In this document: positions 16,617 to 25,874 of the stretch, in pieces
Numbering within the stretch: position 1 is the first letter of the stretch
How the letters are laid out: every line of letters starts with the position of its first letter
Source of the DNA: Paenibacillus sp. CF384
GTDB taxonomy: Bacteria > Bacillota > Bacilli > Paenibacillales > Paenibacillaceae
Direction: 5' to 3'
NCBI RefSeq assembly: GCF_900106745.1
Contig: NZ_FNNV01000008.1
Span: 186,001-250,000 of the forward strand
DNA length: 64,000 nucleotides
The notes under the pieces: generated by a model
Database searches by the model: none
What the model saw: only the letters and a program-made list of their open reading frames with translations
Told to the model about the DNA's origin: nothing
Translations under genes and position numbers: made by a program

Positions 16617-18182
16617 CTAAGGAGTATAGTTAACGCCTGCCGTGTATTTGTTACCGGCATTCCAGAGGAGATATTCATGGATTCCGGCGTCGTGAAGGGC
16701 TTGAATCTGCGCATCCACCTGCTCTTTGCCGTATTTAACATAGCTTCCTTTGGCCAGCCAGGAGGCTGTAAAGTCTTGTATCCAAGGCCTTGATATTGGA
16801 GGGGATTCGAGTGCGCTGAGCTTCTCCTTCTCGCGTTTGGCATATTCTTGGACAAGTCGGTAAGGCTCGGTATCCGGATGCTTAATGCCGAAATACCCAT
16901 CGCTCCAATGGCTCGGATAAATCATCGAGGAGATGACGTCGACATTCTCCGATATCCGGCTAAAGTTCTGTCCGATGCCGGGCGCCTCGGGCAGCGTGGC
17001 GGAATAACCGAAGATATCGACCGACACTTTGACCCCGTATGGCTTGAGCTGCTCCTTCGCAAAATGAACAAAGTCCGTAATGGCATCGACGCGGAGCTGC
17101 GTAAAACGTGCCTTCTCGCTGAAGTCCGGCGATTTCGGTAATGTTTTCTTATAGTCGCTGAGCGCCTTGTGGGCGGCATCCAGCGCCTTCTTGTTTTCAT
17201 CGGTTTTATCGCCGTTATAGGTAGTGGTTGCCGTATCATAAGCACTCTGAAGGGAAGGGAGTCCCGCCTCATAAGCAGCCTTCTCTTCCGCATAAGCTTT
17301 CTCTTGCTCAATGAATTTGGTTGGCTTCTTATCTTTGTACTCCCCCATAGAATAGGAAAGGACCTTATCTTTCTTCTCGAAGCCTTCAGGGAATCGAACG
17401 TAGTCGAATTGAATTTCCTGATACCCAAGCTTGGCAGCCAGAATAGCCACATCCACGTTATATTGCCAGTTTGATTTTAAGAATGGATTGATGAAACCGT
17501 CACCGTTCCCGTTCCGCCACACTTTGCCGTCCAGCACATAGGAGAGCTCTGGATGTTTCTTGGCCAGGACAGTGTCCTTGAACGCAACGATACGCGCGAT
17601 CGGATAGATCTTGTGTTCATGCAGCGTTTTGACGATAGCATCCGGATCTCGCATATAGGCTTGCCCGTTCGCGTTTAATTCGCCTTCAGGCTTGAAGGTG
17701 ATATAACCATCATCGTCTTTGATATCGATAACCATGGCATTCAGATCGGTGTCATCGACGAGCTTCAGCAGAGATTCCATGCGCGCTCCGCCTGCTGACC
17801 AGCCCGTAACATAGATGCCTCGTACGGCATCGGGATATTCAAAGACATAAGGCGATTGGAAGGTCGGAGTCTGGTCTGGATCCGGATCCGGTGTTGGCGT
17901 TGTTGCTGGATCATCGGTAGGCGTGGTGGATGGATCGTCCGATGGATCGGTTGCCGGATCATTGGTACCTGTGGATGACGGTTCATCATCAGGTTTGACC
18001 GTATCCGTATTGGTTGTGTTGTCAGAAGGACTTGTCGTAGGCTCATTATTGGCGTTATCGGGCGTTGTGTTTGGTGCTGTGTTCGAGCTCGGCTGATCCT
18101 TGTTGGTGGAAGAATCCGAGGTGCAGGCGGACGTAAACAGCAGCAGTGCGCACAACAAGCTTGCAGCAATGTGTTTTTTCAC
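16617..18182 (-). CDS. Putative glycoside hydrolase lipoprotein (DUF4015)
   Basis: Predicted surface lipoprotein, 521 residues. The signal peptide ends in a lipobox LFTSAC (C20). A long Thr/Asp/Pro/Asn-rich linker (about 21-115) follows, then a TIM-barrel DUF4015 domain. The barrel shows VRGIYVTGWSAGG, a strand with DIKDDDGYITF, YEQIQFDYVRFP-like text (residues EIQFDYVRFPEG) and DVISSMIYPSHW. An inserted charged helical segment (about 285-345) contains a coiled-coil-like run. The family is thought to be glycosidase-like, but its substrate is not established. It is monocistronic. Confidence 0.85.
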   Translation of the reverse strand: MKKHIAASLLCALLLFTSACTSDSSTNKDQPSSNTAPNTTPDNANNEPTTSPSDNTTNTDTVKPDDEPSSTGTNDPATDPSDDPSTTPTDDPATTPTPDPDPDQTPTFQSPYVFEYPDAVRGIYVTGWSAGGARMESLLKLVDDTDLNAMVIDIKDDDGYITFKPEGELNANGQAYMRDPDAIVKTLHEHKIYPIARIVAFKDTVLAKKHPELSYVLDGKVWRNGNGDGFINPFLKSNWQYNVDVAILAAKLGYQEIQFDYVRFPEGFEKKDKVLSYSMGEYKDKKPTKFIEQEKAYAEEKAAYEAGLPSLQSAYDTATTTYNGDKTDENKKALDAAHKALSDYKKTLPKSPDFSEKARFTQLRVDAITDFVHFAKEQLKPYGVKVSVDIFGYSATLPEAPGIGQNFSRISENVDVISSMIYPSHWSDGYFGIKHPDTEPYRLVQEYAKREKEKLSALESPPISRPWIQDFTASWLAKGSYVKYGKEQVDAQIQALHDAGIHEYLLWNAGNKYTAGVNYTP

Positions 18183-18424
18183 AGCATGTGCACTCCTTCG
18201 TATTCAAGTGGCGTCCTTAACTAAACTATATGGCCTTTGCTGAATGGCAATGCTTCGTTAACGAGAACTAATCAAATAAATGGAGGACGCAATCATTCAG
18301 CATGTGGACACAGGTACCATTAAACAGAATCCGCATGATTCGATTCAGTTTCAAACGAATAATGTCGAAGGACTGCGTGCAGCATTGGGAGCAATAAGAA
18401 TCGAACTATCGTTAGGAGCTGGAA

Positions 18425-18817
18425 ATGAAAAATATAAGGACTCTTCTCCTTACAGTTATTGTAGTTGTAGTATCGATTGTGTTGACTGGCTGTTCGACAG
18501 ATCATAAATCTCAAATTCTAGGGAATTGGATATCCGATCAAGCTTCTCAACGAGCGGGTAGTGACGAACCATTGTCTCACTTCAATTACTTGGAAGTTAA
18601 AGAAGGACAAATCACTTTAGGGAACTATGTAAATGAAATGAAGGATGACAGCACGGTCAAACTAGTTAAAGATTCAAACGCCACAATGACCTATGAATGG
18701 AAGTCAGACAACGAAATAGTAATAAACAACTCCATATACGAAATCGAATTGGAGCATGATGAAATGATTTTAAGAAATGAGAATGTTGAGATTCACTACA
18801 ATAAAACGAAACAATAA
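18425..18817 (+). CDS. Small lipoprotein of unknown function
   Basis: A 130-residue lipoprotein with a basic N-terminus, a hydrophobic core rich in valine, and lipobox VLTGC (C23). The mature part has a beta-rich pattern with repeated short strands (for example GNWISDQ, YEWKSDNEIVINN, YEIELEHDEMILRNENVEI), similar in style to lipocalin-like DUF domains that open with LxGxW. The ATG at 18425 follows TAGGAG. A terminator follows. No functional call is possible. Confidence 0.8.
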   Translation: MKNIRTLLLTVIVVVVSIVLTGCSTDHKSQILGNWISDQASQRAGSDEPLSHFNYLEVKEGQITLGNYVNEMKDDSTVKLVKDSNATMTYEWKSDNEIVINNSIYEIELEHDEMILRNENVEIHYNKTKQ

Positions 18818-18827
18818 GGTAACTCCT

Positions 18828-18857
18828 GAGGTTGTCCTAATGGGCAGCCTCTTATTT
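18828..18857 (+). terminator. Intrinsic terminator after the small lipoprotein gene
   Basis: GAGGTTGTCC and GGGCAGCCTC form a ten-pair stem with G-U pairs and a TAAT loop, then TTATTTAT. Confidence 0.75.
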
Positions 18858-18963
18858 ATATAATTTTAACAAGGGAATTCATAGTTTTCTATTTACATCA
18901 TCCTGATTTATTGATACATTTCGTATACGATAAACGAGAATCAATAGGAAAAGAGGCGAATTA

Positions 18964-20043
18964 GTGGGGAAAGTTAGCTTGAAAGAGGTATTTTTGATAC
19001 GAACTGTCGCGTGTTTGAGTATCGTTTTCCTACACAGCGTTGACGTCGCGGATGGCTGGTTCTTTGGTGGGTTAAGGTTGCTATTATCTTTCGGCACGCC
19101 TGCATTTATCCTCATTTCCGAGATCGTATTAGCAAATGCATACCCCACTCACACTCCACATGGCTTTTTGAGAAAAAGACTACGTTATATCGCAATACCG
19201 TATACGTGTTTTGTAATCATCTATTCCTTTCAGAACACGTTTGCTACAGGTGGGAACGGGGATATTTCAGCTTTAGTAGTGAATTTGTTTAAGGGCTTCG
19301 TTCTTGGGGAAACATCCGCCTATTTCGTAGCTATTATTTTTCAATTCTATCTGCTGCATATGTTTTTCGTCCGATATGTGTTCAACCGGTTTCGTCCACA
19401 ATGGATTCTGCTTATAGCCGGTTCGGTAAACATTCTCTATCTTGCTTTCTTTAACTTAATCAGCCCGCCTAATCATCCAACCGCGATCTATATTTGGGAT
19501 ACGTTCTACAGGATGCCTTTTATCGGCTGGGTTTTCTATTTTGTAGTCGCTTATTATGTGGGTATCCATTATATGAAATGCCTGGATTGGTTGCGAAGGT
19601 ATCAATATTATATCTACACGTTAGTCGCGCTTACAGGTTTAACTGCCATTTATCTTTTAGTGAGCGATATTATTCCTGTTATATCCTCTAAGCGCTTTGA
19701 TATGATTTTTTTCACATTGAGCACCGTGTTCATGTTGCTAATTATTGCGGCTAAACTAAGAGTAATGCCATCCTTTATTGTGAGAATAAGCCAGTATTCG
19801 TTCGGTATCTATCTAATCCATCCATTAGTGCTGTTTGTTGTTGATCATTTCTTAGATTTGCCCAACAACATGATTGGCGCAAGTATTCTATTTATTTTCG
19901 CTCTTGGAGGTTCAATGGGTACGGTGGCTGTCCTTAACCAATTTTCGTGGGGCAGCTATATAATCGGGCGTATTGGAGTCGGCTTAGATCTAAAACGTCC
20001 AACTAATCGGATAACGAAAGAGAAAACACAGCCTGTAAACTAA
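18964..20043 (+). CDS. Acyltransferase family 3 membrane protein
   Basis: Integral membrane O-acyltransferase (359 residues, about ten helices) of the OafA/WecH type, which moves acyl groups onto surface polysaccharides or small molecules. The N-terminal helix has the family pattern of an arginine (FLIRTVACLSI) followed by the active-site histidine in VFLHSVD. The GTG at 18964 follows AGAGG at 18951-18955. It lacks the C-terminal SGNH domain seen in longer OafA proteins. It stands alone; acceptor unknown. Confidence 0.85.
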   Translation: MGKVSLKEVFLIRTVACLSIVFLHSVDVADGWFFGGLRLLLSFGTPAFILISEIVLANAYPTHTPHGFLRKRLRYIAIPYTCFVIIYSFQNTFATGGNGDISALVVNLFKGFVLGETSAYFVAIIFQFYLLHMFFVRYVFNRFRPQWILLIAGSVNILYLAFFNLISPPNHPTAIYIWDTFYRMPFIGWVFYFVVAYYVGIHYMKCLDWLRRYQYYIYTLVALTGLTAIYLLVSDIIPVISSKRFDMIFFTLSTVFMLLIIAAKLRVMPSFIVRISQYSFGIYLIHPLVLFVVDHFLDLPNNMIGASILFIFALGGSMGTVAVLNQFSWGSYIIGRIGVGLDLKRPTNRITKEKTQPVN

Positions 20044-20121
20044 TCGGACTTGACCTCCGTATGCTATAGTAAAAAGGTGATTTTACGATGAGACACAATA
20101 CGTAGTTTACGGAGGCAACTC

Positions 20122-20727
20122 ATGTTCCAGTATAGCAATCAGCAATATGCAGGCGTGAAATTCGGTACACAGGATTTAAGGTATGGTGAGCTAATCAGTT
20201 GTACGTTTGATCGGTGCTCATTTGCCAATGGATCAATGGATGAAATTATTTCCAGCAACTGCCGGTTTATAGAATGTGATTTTCGCGGAGCAGCGCTGAA
20301 TGGTTCCATTCATAATGAAACCGCATTTGAGAATTGCAGCTTTAACGGTGCCAATCTGTTTGTATCGAAATTCGATGCATGCAAAATGACAGGTTCGGAT
20401 TTCTCCGGCTCGACTATGGATGGCATTTCGATTATCAAAGGTGACTGGTCCTATACGAATTTGCGGCTCGCTTCTTTAACGAGGCAGGATTTGCGAGGGG
20501 TTAAGTTCCATGAAGCAGACCTATCAGGAGCTAATCTGGAGAAGGCCGACTTGAGAGATTGCGATCTGACGATGGCGATACTGGCCAAAGCGAAGCTGCA
20601 AGGTGCAGATGTAAGAGGGGCCAAGATGGAAGGCGTGGATTTCAAATCACTCACCATTGCAGGATTAAGAATGGATCGAGAGCAAACGGTATTATTCTCC
20701 CTTGCTCATGGTGCCAAAGTAGGTTGA
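20122..20727 (+). CDS. Pentapeptide-repeat protein
   Basis: A protein of 201 residues built almost wholly of A(D/N)LxX pentapeptide repeats, expected to fold as a right-handed quadrilateral beta-helix. Examples are DFRGAALNGS, NFNGANLF-like SFNGANLF, DLSGANLEKADLRDCDL and AKLQGADVRGAKMEGVDF. Qnr/McbG-type members mimic DNA and protect gyrase, but most members have no known role and this one lacks evidence for either. ATG at 20122 follows ACGGAGG. It ends at a strong hairpin terminator. Confidence 0.88.
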   Translation: MFQYSNQQYAGVKFGTQDLRYGELISCTFDRCSFANGSMDEIISSNCRFIECDFRGAALNGSIHNETAFENCSFNGANLFVSKFDACKMTGSDFSGSTMDGISIIKGDWSYTNLRLASLTRQDLRGVKFHEADLSGANLEKADLRDCDLTMAILAKAKLQGADVRGAKMEGVDFKSLTIAGLRMDREQTVLFSLAHGAKVG

Positions 20728-20747
20728 AGACAAAGGAGATGCGGGAC

Positions 20748-20785
20748 AAAAAGGGACCATGGAGAAGTGCTCCATGGTCCTTTTT
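20748..20785. terminator. Bidirectional terminator between convergent genes
   Basis: GACCATGGAG, loop AAGTG, CTCCATGGTC, flanked by AAAAA and TTTTT. It serves the pentapeptide gene and the minus-strand lipoprotein gene. Confidence 0.9.
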
Positions 20786-20806
20786 GAATTCATAATGATC
20801 ACAGTC

Positions 20807-21202
20807 TTACTCTTTATCGATTTTGGTGATCGTGTCTTCCTTGTACTCAAACGTGACATTCGTGCCTTTTTCCCACTTGGCTACCGTATCGGCAATTTCA
20901 CTGCTGACCTTATAGGAGACCGCACCGACACCGGTTTCGATTTCAATGGTCTTGTCGTCATTCACCCCGTTGAATACACCGGACATTGCAACAGGCGCAT
21001 TCTCCGGTGTAACTGTTTCGTCTGCCGATGAAGCATTGTTGGCGGCATCCGAATTCGTTGCCGCGGCGTTGTTACCGGCAGCATTAGCATTCGTTGCAGA
21101 AGCGTTCTCACCGGAATTGTTGTTGCTGCACGCCGTACCAATAAGGGTAAGGGAGAGGGCGACAGCAAGGATAGGCAGGTATTTAGCGATTTTGTTTTTC
21201 AT
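20807..21202 (-). CDS. Small lipoprotein with low-complexity spacer
   Basis: A 131-residue lipoprotein. Lipobox LIGTAC (C25) is followed by an Asn/Ala/Ser-rich disordered segment (about 26-68), then a compact C-terminal part of about 60 residues beginning VAMSGVFNGVNDDKTIEIE, probably a small beta barrel. The ATG at 21202 is eight bases after GGAGG; a GTG at 21211 overlaps that site and is unlikely. The function is not recognised. Confidence 0.78.
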   Translation of the reverse strand: MKNKIAKYLPILAVALSLTLIGTACSNNNSGENASATNANAAGNNAAATNSDAANNASSADETVTPENAPVAMSGVFNGVNDDKTIEIETGVGAVSYKVSSEIADTVAKWEKGTNVTFEYKEDTITKIDKE

Positions 21203-21359
21203 GATTTTCACCTCCGAAAGGGTTAAACGTCCGAAAGGCAGGGAAGTTTCGATTACGAATGTTAAGGTTATGTAAATCGCTCCGGATGAATCATATACCG
21301 GAAACTACCATTTGCTGATACAATCAGTAAGAGTCATACATCATACAGGGGGCGAGGAC

Positions 21360-21938
21360 TTGAATCCGAAATTCAATCATCATCAATACGTAGTTAGAAA
21401 GCAGATCCTTTCTCTGGTCGGCGCCAAAATCGATATTTTCGACATCGATGAGAGACCGGTTCTGTTCTCGAAGATGAAAGCCTTTAAGCTCAAGGAAGAC
21501 ATCCGGTTGTATGGGGATGAAACGATGCAAGAAGAGTTGATCACCATTCAAGCGCGAAGCGTCATTGATTTTTCTTCAACCTTCGATGTAGTCGATGTCG
21601 AGACCGGGAACAAAATCGGTTCTTTGCGTCGCAAAGGGATGAAGTCGATCTTCAAGGATGAATGGGCGATATTGAGTCCGAGTGAGTCCGAGATCGGATT
21701 GGTTAAGGAAGATAACGCGCTGCTCGCGCTTCTGCGAAGATTTCTGACGAATCTGATTCCTCAGCATTACAACGTAGAGGTGAACGGCACCAAGGTTGGG
21801 GTGTTCAAGCAAAATTTCAATCCGTTCGTCCAGAAGCTAAACCTTGATTTCTCCGTGGATCACGAGGACAAGCTTGACCGCCGCTTGGGTCTGGCTGCTG
21901 CGGTGCTGCTTATCGCTGTCGAGGGCAATCAAGGATAG
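21360..21938 (+). CDS. LURP-one-related (YxjI-like) protein
   Basis: About 192 residues with the scramblase/Tubby-like beta-barrel fold of the LURP-one-related family. Strands such as YVVRKQILSLVGAKIDIFD and KIGSLRRKGMKSIFKDEW match the family pattern, and a hydrophobic C-terminal helix (LAAAVLLIAVEG) fills the barrel core in relatives. The start is taken as the TTG at 21360 after GGGGG; an ATG-like start further upstream (21312) has no ribosome site. The cellular role of bacterial members is unclear. It is followed after 22 bases by a P-loop protein gene. Confidence 0.75.
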   Translation: MNPKFNHHQYVVRKQILSLVGAKIDIFDIDERPVLFSKMKAFKLKEDIRLYGDETMQEELITIQARSVIDFSSTFDVVDVETGNKIGSLRRKGMKSIFKDEWAILSPSESEIGLVKEDNALLALLRRFLTNLIPQHYNVEVNGTKVGVFKQNFNPFVQKLNLDFSVDHEDKLDRRLGLAAAVLLIAVEGNQG

Positions 21939-21960
21939 AAGCGCAGACGGAGGTGTAAAC

Positions 21961-22494
21961 ATGTTCTTTCTACAAATGTCTGGATTTCCGGGGTCGGGGA
22001 AATCCACGCTTGCCAGGGAAATTGCGAAGTTCACGAAAGCCGTTATTCTAGACCATGATATCGTAAAAACCGGATTATTAGAGGGACTGCAATTAGAGAG
22101 TCTCGAAGTAGATCCCAAGCGTACGGGCGGAGTGGCTTATCATATAGAATGGACGTTAGTTGATTTCTATCTCTCGCAAGGTCACAGCGTTATACTGGAT
22201 AGTCCTTGCTTGTACGAAGTGTTGGTTGCGAATGGAACGGCATTGGCGGACAAACATAATGCGAAATACAAGTATGTCGAGTGCGTATTAAATGACGTTC
22301 ATGAGCTTAACAATCGGTTGAGGAATCGCGTGCAAATGATTACGCAGATTGGTCCAGTCGATATACCTGAAGATAAATGGCAAGAGGTAATCAACCGAGC
22401 CAAGAAGCCATCACACCTGGAATGCATGAAAGTAGACACTGCACAACCTCTGGAGAATTACATTGGTGATGTTCTGTTATATTTGAATAAATAA
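21961..22494 (+). CDS. P-loop kinase-like ATPase
   Basis: A 177-residue protein of the AAA_33/zeta-toxin-like kinase superfamily. Walker A is GFPGSGKST (residues 8-16), DHD at about 36 follows strand 2, and a lid-like basic segment NNRLRNRVQ lies near residue 118. ATG at 21961 follows GGAGGT; the frame is open upstream only within the previous gene. Members phosphorylate nucleosides, sugars or antibiotics; the substrate is not evident. Confidence 0.82.
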   Translation: MFFLQMSGFPGSGKSTLAREIAKFTKAVILDHDIVKTGLLEGLQLESLEVDPKRTGGVAYHIEWTLVDFYLSQGHSVILDSPCLYEVLVANGTALADKHNAKYKYVECVLNDVHELNNRLRNRVQMITQIGPVDIPEDKWQEVINRAKKPSHLECMKVDTAQPLENYIGDVLLYLNK

Positions 22495-22502
22495 CACGAA
22501 GA

Positions 22503-22532
22503 GACGGCAGCCGTTATTGGCTGTCGTTTTTT
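22503..22532 (+). terminator. Intrinsic terminator after the P-loop kinase gene
   Basis: GACGGCAGCC and GGCTGTCG form the stem with a short loop, followed by TTTTTT. Confidence 0.85.
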
Positions 22533-22612
22533 CTGTTGTTATTAATACTAGGCTGTACTAACTAGTGAAATTCCTTAGAAACAAAGAGTATATAACTGAA
22601 ATAAAATATCTG

Positions 22613-22641
22613 TTATAGTAACTTTAAAGTGCTGTTATAAT
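22613..22641 (+). promoter_or_regulatory. Candidate sigma-A promoter of the S41 peptidase gene
   Basis: TTATAG (22613-22618) and perfect TATAAT (22636-22641) with 17-base spacing, 13 bases before the ribosome site. The near-repeat CTGTTATA occurs at both hexamers. Confidence 0.5.
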
Positions 22642-22667
22642 CACTATATTTTTCGGAGGTGTATCCA

Positions 22668-23585
22668 TTGGCCCACAACTTAGATATAGACGGACAGGTA
22701 ATCAAGGAAACGATCACAGCCCTTGAACAGCAGCTTTTAGAATTTTACGTCTATCCTGACATTGCAATAGAAATGTGTAAGGCGCTGAGGAATTTACAGT
22801 TTGAAGGCTCTGGCATGGGAACAGCTGACTTTTGTGAGGTGATTACAAAGCAGCTGCAGCTGATAAGCAAAGATAGACATTTACATATGAGTTTTAAATT
22901 AGCTGAAGATAAGCCTACATTGAACGAGGAGCTTAGGAAGCAAGAGCTGGCCTTCGATAATTACGGTTTCTATAAGGTGGAACGACTCCAAGGAAATATC
23001 GGATACTTGGATCTACATGCACTTGCTCCGCCAGAATTAGCAGGTGAAACAGCAGTGAGTGCTATGAACTTCCTAGCGAATACGAGCGGAATGATCATCG
23101 ACCTTCGACAATGCGGCGGTTGGTCACCTTATATGGTTACATTCCTATCCAGCTATTTGCTAAGTGAGACTCCCGTGCACCTGAATGATTTCTATTGGAG
23201 GTATGCTGACGTTACGCAGTCGTTCTGGAGCACGCCGTACGTTTCCGGCAAACGCTTCGGACCGCATAAACCTGTATTTGTACTCACCAGTAAACAGACT
23301 TTCTCGGCATCCGAAGAATTTGCTTATGACCTTCAAGCCATCGAGCGAGCGACAGTGGTTGGTGAAATTACTGGCGGCGGGGCTCATCCAGGCGAGGTTC
23401 ATCGCCTCAATCATTACTTTGAGGTGTTTATTCCGAAAGGCAGGGCGATTAATCCGGTAACGAAGAGCAATTGGGAAGGAACAGGCGTCATACCGGACAT
23501 TGAAGTCAGTCAAGAGCAAGCCTTCGACATTGCCTATGATAGGATACTTGAGATTGTACGGGAAAGAGAAAAGGCAGCACACTAG
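22668..23585 (+). CDS. S41-family (C-terminal processing) peptidase-like protein
   Basis: A 305-residue S41 peptidase-fold protein without signal peptide or PDZ domain, so cytoplasmic. The core reads GNIGYLDLHAL, MIIDLRQCGGW and VFVLTSKQTFSASEEFAYDL, where the TFSASE segment (about 211-216) holds the catalytic serine, then VVGEITGGGAHPG. The C-terminal GTGVIPDIEVS matches the family end. Start: TTG at 22668, eight bases after CGGAGG; the GTG at 22659 lies within that site. Related short S41 proteins act on small peptides or as interphotoreceptor-retinoid-binding-like proteins; substrate unknown. Confidence 0.85.
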   Translation: MAHNLDIDGQVIKETITALEQQLLEFYVYPDIAIEMCKALRNLQFEGSGMGTADFCEVITKQLQLISKDRHLHMSFKLAEDKPTLNEELRKQELAFDNYGFYKVERLQGNIGYLDLHALAPPELAGETAVSAMNFLANTSGMIIDLRQCGGWSPYMVTFLSSYLLSETPVHLNDFYWRYADVTQSFWSTPYVSGKRFGPHKPVFVLTSKQTFSASEEFAYDLQAIERATVVGEITGGGAHPGEVHRLNHYFEVFIPKGRAINPVTKSNWEGTGVIPDIEVSQEQAFDIAYDRILEIVREREKAAH

Positions 23586-23600
23586 TGCCGCCTTTCGCCA
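23569..23600 (-). terminator. Terminator downstream of the germination operon
   Basis: AAAGGCAGCAC and GTGCCGCCTTT pair with one mismatch around ACTA. On the minus strand the stem is followed by TTTTCTCTTT, about 20 bases after the gerB stop. It overlaps the S41 gene end and may act both ways. Confidence 0.6.
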
Positions 23601-23616
23601 ATTCATCTATCGCAGG

Positions 23617-24714
23617 TTACGTTTGCACCGTCTTCTTCTTACGGAAGGCTGAAACGAGCAGAAGCAGAAGAGGAATCCCGATTGAACAGATAGGGAAGGC
23701 GATCGTTTGCCAATACAGATTTACGGACTTCAAGATCGCCTCGTTCGGGATTAACAGCGCCATAATAAACATCGTCGGAGCTCCGAACCAAATGAATGAC
23801 CGCCAATTCTTCACGCGGAACCAGCGTGCCGCCTCGTAGCTGGTGATGAACAAATATAACGAGATACGGGCGAACAGGCCGAAGACCCAGATGAAGATGA
23901 CGAAGATATCCATGTTTTGTATGAAATCAAGAAGATTGATGGAGCGTACGAGCATAAAGTACGGAAATCGCATCCTAGCGGATACATCCGGCCCGAAGAC
24001 GAGCAGGACCAAAGTCGTTGCAAGGCAAGCCAGCACAGCGGTCATGCCAACGGCAATCAGCGATTTCGAATAGGCTTGTCGCTGGTGCTCCAGAAAAGGA
24101 AGGATGCTGAAGAAGATCAAGGATTCGCCCAGAAAAGAAGCCGTTTGAATCGAATGCTTCATAATGGGGAGCACTCCGAAATCAGTGATGATGGGCAGGA
24201 TATAATGCCACTTAATATCGACGATATTCAGACTAAAGCCCACAATCAGAGTAAGCACCATAATAGGTCCGGCGATTTCGCAAAATCTTCCGATACCCAT
24301 AATGCCAACAGAGTACGTGATGTAGGTCATTAATACGGTCATGAGCAGCATGATCAGCCAAACCGGCGTTCTGTCGAGCATGATGAGATGGATAAAATCG
24401 CCAAACAAGCGAAGCGCGGCCGCATTCAGCCCAAACCACACGGCGAAATAAGGGAGTACGATTGCCCTTCCCAGCCATTTTCCGAGAATAGCCTGACTAA
24501 ATTCGACCAATGTTTGCCGGGGATGCAGCATGCACAAGCGGACGATGATCGCAGTTAAAGCCATCGCCACAACGCCGCCGGTTAGCATGGCTATCCATGC
24601 GTCCTGTTTGTTTAGATTGATCGTTGGCGTAATCATTCCCCAGATGAACAGCACGACTTCGACCGTCGCGAAAGTCCACATGACCTGCACGCCTGACAAT
24701 TTCATCTCTCTCAA
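23617..24714 (-). CDS. Spore germination permease, GerAB/GerBB family
   Basis: Ten-helix amino-acid-permease-like subunit of a GerA-type nutrient germinant receptor in the spore inner membrane (about 365 residues). Family features include the N-terminal LSGVQVMWTFATVEVV segment and paired helices through the protein. The likely start is TTG at 24714, six bases after AGGAGGG; ATGs at 24732, 24720 and 24705 are alternatives, and the first overlaps the gerC stop. It is the last gene of the gerA-gerC-gerB operon. In characterised receptors the B subunit binds the germinant; which one cannot be read from sequence. Confidence 0.9.
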   Translation of the reverse strand: MREMKLSGVQVMWTFATVEVVLFIWGMITPTINLNKQDAWIAMLTGGVVAMALTAIIVRLCMLHPRQTLVEFSQAILGKWLGRAIVLPYFAVWFGLNAAALRLFGDFIHLIMLDRTPVWLIMLLMTVLMTYITYSVGIMGIGRFCEIAGPIMVLTLIVGFSLNIVDIKWHYILPIITDFGVLPIMKHSIQTASFLGESLIFFSILPFLEHQRQAYSKSLIAVGMTAVLACLATTLVLLVFGPDVSARMRFPYFMLVRSINLLDFIQNMDIFVIFIWVFGLFARISLYLFITSYEAARWFRVKNWRSFIWFGAPTMFIMALLIPNEAILKSVNLYWQTIAFPICSIGIPLLLLLVSAFRKKKTVQT

Positions 24715-24731
24715 GTGCATCCCTCCTGACA

Positions 24732-25874
24732 TTAGCGGTATATGGAAGCATTGCTTTCACCCAGATCTTTGCATTGGATATTGACGCGTACCGACACCTC
24801 GACTTGCGGAAAGATCACGTTCCACTTCGGTCGCAGCGATTTCCATTGCGCGGGATGCTGATGATGCACGATTTCGCCAAATCCGAAGAAATCGAGTTTA
24901 ATTTGTTTTTGCGCTTTGTCGACTACCTGCTCGACCTTCTTCAAGGTTTGTTCATTTAAGGACTTCTGGATCAGCAAGAGATGGCTCACCAAGGACGGGT
25001 CCAAGCTCGTGTTATTCTCAACGAGAACGCCGCCTCCAGACAGCAGGATATCGATTTTCACTCGATTACCTTGTACGCTTGTTTGAATTCGCCGATTTAA
25101 GGATCTAAGCTTTATACTGAACGTCCCCCCAAATTCGGGAACTGTGGCAGTCATGAAGTAATTGTTGATTCTTCTCCTGATCCAATTCGTATAGAAGGCA
25201 TCCTCCGGATTCAAATAGGCTGCCAGCTTGAGGCCGTTGTCTTTGTTAAAAACCGCGAATCCGGAGTAGACATAGTGCTTACTCCGATTCATAGTGAGCA
25301 CCGGAAGCAAGGGCTGCGTGCCTTGGCCCAAGGCATCATACATAAAGGCAGCGAAATAGAAATTTCTGAGCCCTAGCGTGGCTTGCTCGTCATAGAGCGT
25401 TGACGTGATATAGGGATCGAACATGGAGTTGATTTGGAAGACATTTTTTGCTTGCGTGCCCTTCACCACGAAAATTTTGGATCTGGCTTCCGATTGGGGG
25501 TTTCGAAAATATTCGTCGATCCAATCAGCTATGCCATGCTCGGCCATCTTCTCTCCGATCAGAACGATTTCGCGATGGCCTATAAACAAGGTGCGCGATA
25601 ATTGTGCCTGCAGCTTCTGCGCCGCATCCGTGTTGTTCTTGCCCGTAGCGCTCAATACCTGGAAGCTTTTCTTAGAGCTGCCTCCTTCTTGTACGCCGAT
25701 GCCCGATGGTATCGCAATTAGCGTGCTGAGCATGTATTTGCCATCCTTGTTCATGTCCATCCCCGTGCCCATAACGAAGGCTCGTTGATCGGGCTCCTCG
25801 AGATTCCAACAACCGGTTGTGACTAGCGCGATGAAGAGCATGACGAAACCAATTTGAACAACGGTCTTAATCAT
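24732..25874 (-). CDS. Spore germination lipoprotein, Ger(x)C family
   Basis: Lipoprotein subunit of a GerA-type germinant receptor, 380 residues, expected on the outer face of the spore inner membrane. Signal peptide with lipobox VTTGC (C22), then CWNLEEPDQRAFVMGTGMD, which fits the family's opening (WD/N-x-x-E). The N-terminal part has the three-domain layout of GerBC. The ATG at 25874 follows GAGGGGGA and overlaps the gerA stop; the gerB frame overlaps this stop. A much longer frame upstream (to 26465) is a shadow of gerA. Confidence 0.9.
   Translation of the reverse strand: MIKTVVQIGFVMLFIALVTTGCWNLEEPDQRAFVMGTGMDMNKDGKYMLSTLIAIPSGIGVQEGGSSKKSFQVLSATGKNNTDAAQKLQAQLSRTLFIGHREIVLIGEKMAEHGIADWIDEYFRNPQSEARSKIFVVKGTQAKNVFQINSMFDPYITSTLYDEQATLGLRNFYFAAFMYDALGQGTQPLLPVLTMNRSKHYVYSGFAVFNKDNGLKLAAYLNPEDAFYTNWIRRRINNYFMTATVPEFGGTFSIKLRSLNRRIQTSVQGNRVKIDILLSGGGVLVENNTSLDPSLVSHLLLIQKSLNEQTLKKVEQVVDKAQKQIKLDFFGFGEIVHHQHPAQWKSLRPKWNVIFPQVEVSVRVNIQCKDLGESNASIYR

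Noticed and set aside
18280-18507. Plus-strand open frame of 75 codons before the small lipoprotein
   Set aside because: It overlaps the lipoprotein gene in another frame, and the lipoprotein has both a signal peptide and a ribosome site.
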